DNA from: Microbacteriaceae bacterium
Lineage (GTDB): Bacteria > Actinomycetota > Actinomycetes > Actinomycetales > Microbacteriaceae
Direction: 5' to 3'
Assembly: GCA_025464125.1 (NCBI GenBank)
Contig: JAODLU010000096.1
Coordinates: forward strand, 1 to 7,909
DNA: 7,909 bases
In this document: positions 1 through 4,657 of the stretch, piece after piece
Layout of the letters: each line of letters starts with the position of its first letter
How positions within the stretch are numbered: position 1 is the stretch's first letter
Translations under genes and position numbers: made by a program
The notes under the pieces: generated by a model
Told to the model about the DNA's origin: nothing
The model's input: only the letters and a program-made list of their open reading frames with translations
Database searches by the model: none

Positions 1-372
1 GTGGAAGAGATCATGATGAAGAATCCGCCGAGCCTGCAACTGAACCTCGATGCGCTCGATCGTGTGCCCGAGCAGCTCTTCATGGCGGTCGACGAGGGCA
101 CGCCAGACCCGTCGTGGATCTACGACACCGACTTCTCGAACATCGACCATGTCGATGTGCTGACCGGCACCAAGGCATGGCAGATCGCCACTCGACTGGC
201 ATACGAGGGCATTCCAGTCGGCCAGGTCATCCCCGACATGAAGAAGGCGACCGCCGCATTCTTCGCGCTTCCTGCGCCAGCGGGCAGCCCCAAGGTTGCC
301 CTTGTCAATTACGAGTTGATGATGGAACTGCGCAAGCTGCTCGGCTACCTGGAACTCGAGGGCAGGTCGTGA
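1..372 (+). CDS. murT: MurT-like Mur ligase family protein, C-terminal part (5' end outside window)
   Basis: The reading frame is open from the first base and ends with TGA at 370-372. The 123 visible residues match the C-terminal (DUF1727-type) domain of MurT, the ATP-dependent subunit that, with GatD, converts the alpha-carboxyl of D-Glu in lipid II to an amide. Visible landmarks are DPSWIYDTDF (residues 36-45), where the family has a D-x-S-W-[IL]-[WY]-D signature, a TGTKAWQIATRLAYEGIP stretch (55-72) like the family's TG-x-RA...RL-Y-G-P, and a final VNYELMMELRKLL helix. The ATP-binding and zinc-ribbon parts lie upstream and cannot be judged. The segment before DPSW (MAVDEGTP) lacks the N-x-x-x-ADG pattern I expect in amidating MurT, a possible divergence. 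The GTG at base 1 is most likely internal, because the domain alone is far shorter than MurT (about 410-440 aa). It is coupled to gatD by a GTGA overlap. Confidence 0.85.
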   Translation: MEEIMMKNPPSLQLNLDALDRVPEQLFMAVDEGTPDPSWIYDTDFSNIDHVDVLTGTKAWQIATRLAYEGIPVGQVIPDMKKATAAFFALPAPAGSPKVALVNYELMMELRKLLGYLELEGRS

Positions 373-1112
373 CGACGCTCAGCATCCTGCACCTTTACCC
401 CCGCGAACTGGGCATCAACGGTGACGTCGGCAACGTTCTGGCCCTTCGCCGTCGCGCGGAGTGGCGCGATATCGATGTCCAGGTGATCGACCACGAGATC
501 GGTGACCAGCTGACGGATGCCCCTGATTTAGTCTTCATCGGAAGCGGGCCGCTTTCCGCGCAACTGGCCGTGCACGACGATCTGCTGCGAATTGCACCGA
601 CCCTCAGGAAGTGGGCGGCGGAGGGTGTTCCCATGCTCGCGATCACGGCCGGCTGGCAGCTCTTCGGCACGCAACTGACGCTCGCCGACGGCACGGTACT
701 CGACGGCGCCGGCGTGCTGCCGTCGACTGCCCGGCTGATCGACGGCCGCACGATCAGCGAAATGACCGGAACCGGTCGTAACGGTGACCTGATGGCAGGT
801 TTCGAGAACCACGGCGCAATCATGACGCTGAGTGGCGGTGAGCCGCTGATGACCGTCGGCTACGGCAAGGGAAACACCGGCTTGGCCGCGGAGCCTGGGG
901 ATCGGGTCGAAGGGCTGGTTGACGGCGCGAACATCGGCACTAACCTGCATGGTCCGTTCCTGCCCATGAATCCGGCGTACGCCGACCTGCTGCTCGCAAG
1001 TGCCCTCGCTCGCACGGGAGCCTCGCTCCCTGCGGCCGACGCGCGTGTGCACGCCGTGGACCTGTCCGCCGAGAAGGCTCGCGAGGCTGTGGTCGGCCGC
1101 GTCGGGAGCTAG
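369..1112 (+). CDS. gatD: GatD-like glutamine amidotransferase subunit lacking the catalytic cysteine
   Basis: This 247-aa protein of the CobB/CobQ-like class I glutamine amidotransferase family normally pairs with MurT and feeds it ammonia from glutamine. The GTG start at 369 overlaps the murT stop (GTGA), the usual arrangement. An in-frame ATG at 114 is rejected because it lies inside murT and adds no homology. Family features are HLYPRELGINGDVGNVLALRRR (residues 8-29, quoted in part: HLYPRELG...GNVLALRRR), FENHG (145-149) and GTNLHGPFLP (190-199), whose His194 matches the catalytic His. The nucleophile motif, normally [IV]-C-[GA]-G-[YF]-Q-L-L-G, reads ITAGWQLFG (92-100): Thr93, codon ACG at 645-647, replaces Cys. 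The upstream GGGQDxEQ-like loop reads GSGPLSAQ (58-65). Glutaminase activity is therefore not expected. It may be a structural partner of MurT, or may help present an amino-acid nucleophile (inference). Family assignment is secure; loss of activity is likely. Confidence 0.9.
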   Translation: MTTLSILHLYPRELGINGDVGNVLALRRRAEWRDIDVQVIDHEIGDQLTDAPDLVFIGSGPLSAQLAVHDDLLRIAPTLRKWAAEGVPMLAITAGWQLFGTQLTLADGTVLDGAGVLPSTARLIDGRTISEMTGTGRNGDLMAGFENHGAIMTLSGGEPLMTVGYGKGNTGLAAEPGDRVEGLVDGANIGTNLHGPFLPMNPAYADLLLASALARTGASLPAADARVHAVDLSAEKAREAVVGRVGS

Positions 1113-1118
1113 GACAGT

Positions 1119-1134
1119 TGTCCGCGCTCGGACA
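1119..1134. terminator. Small hairpin between convergent gatD and ectB
   Basis: TGTCCG (1119-1124) pairs with CGGACA (1129-1134) around the loop CGCT. It lies 7 bp past the gatD stop and 18 bp before the ectB stop, in the only 40 bp separating the convergent genes. The stem is short (6 bp) and has no T-run on either side, so a bidirectional terminator is plausible but weakly supported. Confidence 0.35.
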
Positions 1135-1152
1135 TGTTCGATCTGACCCGCG

Positions 1153-2436
1153 CTACTTGGCCGCGACTGCCTGTGCGGAGCGGCTGGAAAGCACTGTGTT
1201 CGCGCTCGCTTCGATGATGTCGAGGCCGCGTTCCAGCACTTCGTTGTCGATCGTGAGAGCGGGCAGCAGCTTCAGCACCTCATCGAAAGCCCCGGAGGTC
1301 TCGATGATGAGGCCATTCCTGAAAGATTCTCCCGCGATCTCGTTGGCCACTGTCGGATCCGTTCCGACCAGCCCAAGCAGCAGGCCGCGGCCACGCACCG
1401 AGAACTCACCAGGATGATCAGCTGAGATCTTCTCCAGGCGCTCTCGAACGAGTGCCGACTTGCGATGGACTTCGGCCGATAGCGTGTCGTCTGCCCAGTA
1501 CGTCTCGAGTGCGACAGTGGCACCGACGAAAGCCAGGTTGTTGCCACGGAAGGTTCCGGTGTGGCCACCCGGTTTCCAGATGTCGTACTCCGGTTTGATC
1601 AGCACGAGTGACATCGGCAGCCCGTAACCGGACAGCGACTTCGAGAGAATAACGACGTCTGGCACGATTCCGGAGTCCTCGAAGCTGAAGAATTCACCAG
1701 AGCGCCCGCAGCCGATCTGGATGTCGTCAGCGATCAGCAGGATGCCGTGGGCGATGCAGAGGTCGGCCAGGCTTCGCAGCCACTCGGCCCGCGCCACGTT
1801 GACGCCTCCTTCACCCTGCACGGTCTCGACGATCACAGCGGCTGGCAGGTCAAGACCGCTGCTCGGGTCGGTGAGCAGCTTCGCGAACTGGGCGATCGTG
1901 TCTGTCTCATCGTCGTAATAGCCGTCGTACGGCAGGAAGGTGACGTCCCCGAGCGGCACCCCGGCCGCCGCACGATACTTCGAGTTGCCGGTCGCCGCCA
2001 GCGCCCCGAGGCTAAGCCCGTGATAGCCGTGGGTGAAGGCGACGACGTTGGTGCGGCCGGTGACCTGGCGGGCAATTTTCAGGGCAGCCTCGACCGCATT
2101 CGCCCCCGTCGGGCCGGTGAACTGCAGCTTGTAGTCCAGCTTGCGCGGCAGCAGCACGTGACTGCGGAAGGTTTCGAGGAACTTCTTCTTGGCCGTCGTC
2201 GCCATGTCGAGACCGTGAACGATGCCGTCGGCCTGGATGTAGTCGATGATCGCCTGCTTGAACTTCGGGTTGTTGTGACCGTAGTTCAGGGTGCCTGCGC
2301 CGCTGAAGAAGTCGATGCGCTCGACACCGTCCTGGTCGACCATGATCGAGCCGTGCGCGTGGTCGAAGATCACCGGGAACGAGCGGATATAACCGCGCAC
2401 TTCGGACTCCATGGAGTTGAAGATGCTGAGGTCCAT
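1153..2436 (-). CDS. ectB: EctB-type L-2,4-diaminobutyrate:2-oxoglutarate aminotransferase
   Basis: This 427-aa class III PLP aminotransferase has the usual EctB length and matches EctB along its whole length. The family interconverts L-aspartate 4-semialdehyde plus glutamate with L-2,4-diaminobutyrate plus 2-oxoglutarate. Visible motifs are the N-terminal ESEVRGYIRSFPVIFD (10-25), GAGTLNYGHNNP (46-57), DGIVHGLDMAT (70-80), the PLP-phosphate loop TGPTGANAVEAALK (107-120), ETVQGEGGVN (204-213), IADDIQIGCGRSG with Asp237 for the pyridine nitrogen, LSKSLSGYGLP with PLP Lys266, and HTGTFRGNN. The ATG at 2434-2436 is preceded by AGGAAAGG (- strand, 2452-2445) at 8 nt spacing. It lies 125 bp downstream of the Alr1 gene on the same strand and converges with gatD. 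No ectA or ectC is present in the window, so the DAB may serve the cell wall instead of ectoine (inference). An ectoine role cannot be excluded without the rest of the genome. Confidence 0.93.
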   Translation of the reverse strand: MDLSIFNSMESEVRGYIRSFPVIFDHAHGSIMVDQDGVERIDFFSGAGTLNYGHNNPKFKQAIIDYIQADGIVHGLDMATTAKKKFLETFRSHVLLPRKLDYKLQFTGPTGANAVEAALKIARQVTGRTNVVAFTHGYHGLSLGALAATGNSKYRAAAGVPLGDVTFLPYDGYYDDETDTIAQFAKLLTDPSSGLDLPAAVIVETVQGEGGVNVARAEWLRSLADLCIAHGILLIADDIQIGCGRSGEFFSFEDSGIVPDVVILSKSLSGYGLPMSLVLIKPEYDIWKPGGHTGTFRGNNLAFVGATVALETYWADDTLSAEVHRKSALVRERLEKISADHPGEFSVRGRGLLLGLVGTDPTVANEIAGESFRNGLIIETSGAFDEVLKLLPALTIDNEVLERGLDIIEASANTVLSSRSAQAVAAK

Positions 2437-2476
2437 GTGTCACGCCTTTCCTGGTCGCGGACCGATGCCGCGTCCG

Positions 2477-2508
2477 CCTTCGGTACGGGTTCAAGCTTAA
2501 GCCGAAGG
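2477..2508. promoter_or_regulatory. 7-bp inverted repeat upstream of ectB
   Basis: CCTTCGG (2477-2483) and CCGAAGG (2502-2508) form a perfect inverted repeat with an 18-base spacer containing AAGCTT. It lies 41-72 bp upstream of the ectB start in the 125-bp gap after the Alr1 gene. The centre-to-centre distance is 25 bp. It could be an operator for a separately controlled ectB, or a long-loop hairpin attenuating read-through from the racemase genes. I see no convincing -35/-10 pair on the - strand here. The remaining gap holds a second weak dyad, GCGGAC/GTCCGC, near 2457-2477. Confidence 0.3.
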
Positions 2509-2561
2509 GCCTCAGGCGGGGAGCACACTCGCCATGGTTGGCAGGAATGCGTCCAGGCCGG

Positions 2562-3596
2562 TCAGTCGGTGTATACCCGTTCTACGCGCTGCGCGATGCG
2601 CACCACGATTTCGTCACCGATGCTGTCTGCCCAGTTAGCCCACTCTTCCGCAGTTGGCTCGCCAGCGTCCCCGGTGCCGAACAGCACGACTTCGTCGCCA
2701 ACGGAGAGATTGTGGGCCTCGATAACCGATTCATCGACCCCGATCGAGAGGATGCGCGCCCTCGCGCCACCTGCCCAGGCCTCAGCGCGGGGGAGTGCGC
2801 CGCCGGCCAACCCATCGCCGAATCCGACGCCGATCGTCGCAGCGCCGGCTTCCACCGAGGTGACCGTCGTAACCAGGGTCATCACCGCAATGAGTCCGAG
2901 CTCGCGCCCCGTGATGTCGTCGAATGGCGAGATGCCGTAAGCCGCGATGCCGAAGCGCACGAGATCCAGTCGTGCCTCGGGCATCCGGATTCCTGCCGAG
3001 CTTGCGGCGAGGTGCACCATGCTGAAACGTGCGCCGAGCGCCTCGGCGACCGCGATTGCTTCATGCAGGGCGGCGAGGGCCGCGGCGTCCTCTTCTTCTG
3101 AGGCGTCTGCCAGGTGCGACCATGCGCCGAAGACGGTCACCGCGCCACGTTTCTCGGCCGCGAGCGCCGCTGTGACGAGCGCTGGCCATTCCTCCGGCGA
3201 TGCGCCATTGCGATGAAGGCCGGTGTCGATTTTCAGGTGCACGCGCACCGGATGCCCCGGCCGAGCAGCTTCGATGGCCTCAAGCTCGTGTACCGACGAC
3301 ACACCAAGCTCGACTCCGGCGCGGGCTGCCGCACCGAAGTCGCTCTTCAGCCCGTGCAGCCATGCGAAGAGCGGAGCGGTGACACCGGCCTCCCGCAGTG
3401 CGAGGGCTGCCGGGATGTCGAGCACAGCTAGGGAACTGGCACCGGATTCGAGGGCGATCGGCGCGAGCTCGAGCATGCCATGACCGTACGCATTTGCTTT
3501 GACGGCCAGCATGGTGGCTGACGGGGCGGCGATGGCGGCAAGCACGCGCACGTTGTGGCGGAATGCATCGAGATCGATGATTGCGCGGGCGGTCAT
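2562..3596 (-). CDS. alr: Alanine racemase-like protein (Alr1) with PLP lysine but no catalytic tyrosine
   Basis: This 344-aa fold-type III PLP protein is shorter than typical Alr (about 360-380 aa). The N-terminal barrel is complete: MLAVKANAYGHG (29-40) with PLP Lys33 and Tyr37, HLKIDTGLHRNG (120-131) with Lys122 and Arg129, WSHLADA with His161, and LDLVRFGIAAYG (210-221) with Arg214. In the C-terminal domain, MTLVTTVTSVEAG (239-251) runs straight into AATIGVGFGDG (252-262). About 15 residues are missing, including the SYG segment with the catalytic Tyr (Tyr265 in Geobacillus numbering). The GRxxMD motif reads SIGVDE, and the usual NYE near the C-terminus reads IGDE (Asp328 where Tyr354 is expected). 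The ATG at 3594-3596 overlaps the TGA of the Alr2 gene as ATGA. A homodimer should not racemize. I infer that it needs Alr2 to supply the Tyr. The substrate is probably not alanine, perhaps a diamino acid. Confidence 0.9.
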   Translation of the reverse strand: MTARAIIDLDAFRHNVRVLAAIAAPSATMLAVKANAYGHGMLELAPIALESGASSLAVLDIPAALALREAGVTAPLFAWLHGLKSDFGAAARAGVELGVSSVHELEAIEAARPGHPVRVHLKIDTGLHRNGASPEEWPALVTAALAAEKRGAVTVFGAWSHLADASEEEDAAALAALHEAIAVAEALGARFSMVHLAASSAGIRMPEARLDLVRFGIAAYGISPFDDITGRELGLIAVMTLVTTVTSVEAGAATIGVGFGDGLAGGALPRAEAWAGGARARILSIGVDESVIEAHNLSVGDEVVLFGTGDAGEPTAEEWANWADSIGDEIVVRIAQRVERVYTD

Positions 3597-4225
3597 GTGC
3601 TGGCCTGTCCTTCGTCGAGCCAGCGCCGGTGCACGCGGTGCCCAAGGCCCGCGAACAGGTCAAGGGTGCTGCGGCGGGCGAGAGCCGACCATTCCTGCGC
3701 GCGATCGGCGTCCCAGACGACCACCTCATCGCCGACTGTGGCCTCGCCATCACCCAGGTCGAGCACGAACTGGTCCATCGCGATTCGTCCAGCGACCGTG
3801 CCGCTCCTGCCGCCGGTTGACGCGGTCGCACGACTGGAGCCGAGGCGCGGCAGCCCGTCCGCATAGCCGAGGCCGACAAGGGCAACCGTGCTGTCGGCGA
3901 CCGTGCGATAGGTGTAGCCGTAAGAGATGCGGCTGCCAGCGGGCAGCGCTTTGACTGCTACGACTTCGCCGACGAGGGTGAGCACGCCTTCGTAGACGGG
4001 TACGCCGTCGGGTGCTGTCATCGCACCGGGGGGCAGGGTTTGCCCTGGCGAGACCTGGAACTTCGTAAAGCCGAACGACCTGGACTCATCGAGCACGCGC
4101 CGGAAGCCGTGCCCGTAAGCGTCGGCCCTGAGGTCTACGACCGAGGCGCCGGAATCGGCGATGGCGCGCAGATTCGACCGGAGCCGGAAGGCGGACAGCC
4201 GTGCCTCACGGAGTAACCCGGCCAC
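3593..4225 (-). CDS. Truncated alanine racemase-like protein (Alr2): C-terminal domain with catalytic tyrosine, no barrel, Lys to Arg
   Basis: The protein has 210 aa. Residues 6-40 match the first Alr strands, REARLSAF...VVDLRADAYGHG, but Arg33 (codon AGG, 4129-4127) stands where the PLP Lys belongs. The barrel then collapses: about 30 residues (41-71) replace some 190. Residues 72-203 are a full Alr C-terminal beta domain: LTLVGEVVAVKALPAG, ISYGYTYRT with catalytic-type Tyr102, ALVGLGYADGLPR (115-127), AGRIAMDQFVLDLG (145-158) with Met150-Asp151, and VGDEVVVW. NYE near the end is replaced by TLD. The GTG start lies 18 bp after the TAG of the upstream gene in the same frame, with no clear Shine-Dalgarno, so re-initiation is likely. 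The stop overlaps the Alr1 start (ATGA), a sign of coupled 1:1 synthesis. It keeps what Alr1 lacks and lacks what Alr1 keeps. A decayed pseudogene is unlikely given the intact motifs and overlaps. Confidence 0.88.
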   Translation of the reverse strand: MAGLLREARLSAFRLRSNLRAIADSGASVVDLRADAYGHGFRRVLDESRSFGFTKFQVSPGQTLPPGAMTAPDGVPVYEGVLTLVGEVVAVKALPAGSRISYGYTYRTVADSTVALVGLGYADGLPRLGSSRATASTGGRSGTVAGRIAMDQFVLDLGDGEATVGDEVVVWDADRAQEWSALARRSTLDLFAGLGHRVHRRWLDEGQAST

Positions 4226-4243
4226 GTCGTGGAGAGGAGAGAA

Positions 4244-4483
4244 CTAGACGGAGCGCTGGTTCTCGAGGAGCCTGTCGGATTCGTCGTGCCAGTCGCTCGC
4301 TACAGCGGCAAGCTTCTCCTGGTACTTCTTGCCGTGGTGCGAGCAGAAGAGCAATTCGCTGGTGCCGATCGAAACGCGGATATAGGCCTGGGCGCCGCAG
4401 GAATCGCAGCGATCTGAGGCAGTGAGTTCGTGGGCGGAGTGGAGTTCATCGAGTGTTGTGGTTTCGGGTGCGATCTGTGACAT
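4244..4483 (-). CDS. Small CxxC zinc-ribbon protein (DUF7455-like)
   Basis: This 79-aa protein is of a type common in actinobacteria next to parE and usually annotated as a hypothetical or DUF7455 protein. The core reads ELTASDRCDSCGAQAYIRVS then LLFCSHHGKKY. Cys26, Cys29, Cys47 and His49/His50 form a probable zinc site, followed by a helical tail (KLAAVASDWHDESDRLLE). Its function is unknown. The ATG at 4481-4483 is preceded by an excellent GGAGGAGC Shine-Dalgarno (- strand, 4497-4490) at 6 nt. It is the first gene of the - strand group. Its TAG is 18 bp before, and in frame with, the Alr2 start, so its promoter probably drives the racemase pair. It is transcribed divergently from parE. Confidence 0.85.
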   Translation of the reverse strand: MSQIAPETTTLDELHSAHELTASDRCDSCGAQAYIRVSIGTSELLFCSHHGKKYQEKLAAVASDWHDESDRLLENQRSV

Positions 4484-4648
4484 GAGATGCTCCTCCAGGT
4501 TCCGTGACGTGATCGGTCGTGCGTCGTGCTACCAATACAAACACGCTCACGTGACAACCGGGTTACGAAACCCCACCATTTCGAATCATTTCGCTGACCG
4601 CGTACCTCTGGGTGTCACTGGGCGAGTCTGTCGGCTCTTCGACCTAGG
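4484..4648. promoter_or_regulatory. Divergent intergenic region between the zinc-ribbon gene and parE
   Basis: These 165 bp contain the promoters for both directions and no gene that I can support. On the - strand a TTGTCA (4558-4553) resembles a -35, but the nearest -10-like TATTGG (4538-4533) is only 14 bp away, so that promoter is uncertain. CATTTCG occurs twice exactly one helical turn apart (4577-4583 and 4587-4593), which could be a regulator contact or chance. The parE -10 is listed separately. Confidence 0.45.
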
Positions 4649-4650
4649 GT
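4645..4650 (+). promoter_or_regulatory. -10 element TAGGGT for parE, leaderless type
   Basis: TAGGGT fits the actinobacterial TANNNT -10 pattern and ends 7 bp before GTG 4658. Transcription would begin at or next to the G of the start codon, giving a leaderless mRNA. No good -35 is visible 16-18 bp upstream. The same bases could instead be read as a Shine-Dalgarno (AGGGTGA, 4646-4652), also pointing to 4658. Confidence 0.5.
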
Positions 4651-4657
4651 GAGTGCC

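Noticed and set aside
114..368. N-terminal extension of the GatD-like protein from ATG 114
   Set aside because: The extension overlaps murT in another frame and is Arg/His-rich. The family N-terminus (SILHLYP) begins right after GTG 369.
1153..2436. Ectoine biosynthesis operon
   Set aside because: Only the EctB-type gene is present. Neighbours on both sides are cell-wall-type genes, so an ectoine operon is not supported here, though ectA and ectC elsewhere cannot be excluded.
1747..2940. Long + strand open frame (397 codons) opposite ectB and the Alr1 gene
   Set aside because: It is antisense to two well-conserved genes, is rich in Arg, Ala and Ser as shadow frames are in high-GC DNA, and shows no recognisable domain.
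2562..4225. The Alr1/Alr2 pair as one alanine racemase gene broken by frameshift, or as a decayed duplicate
   Set aside because: Each protein begins with its own Alr N-terminal motif, losses are in frame, the overlap is a tidy ATGA, and remaining catalytic residues are complementary. A single broken gene would not contain two N-termini and two C-terminal domains.
4244..4246. TAG between the zinc-ribbon gene and the Alr2 gene as a read-through stop giving a fusion
   Set aside because: The frame is shared and stays open between them, but no read-through context is evident. Both halves look complete alone, so re-initiation is simpler.
4577..4593. CATTTCG direct repeat, 10-bp period, as a defined regulator site
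   Set aside because: There are only two short copies and no known motif that I can name. Chance is a sufficient explanation.
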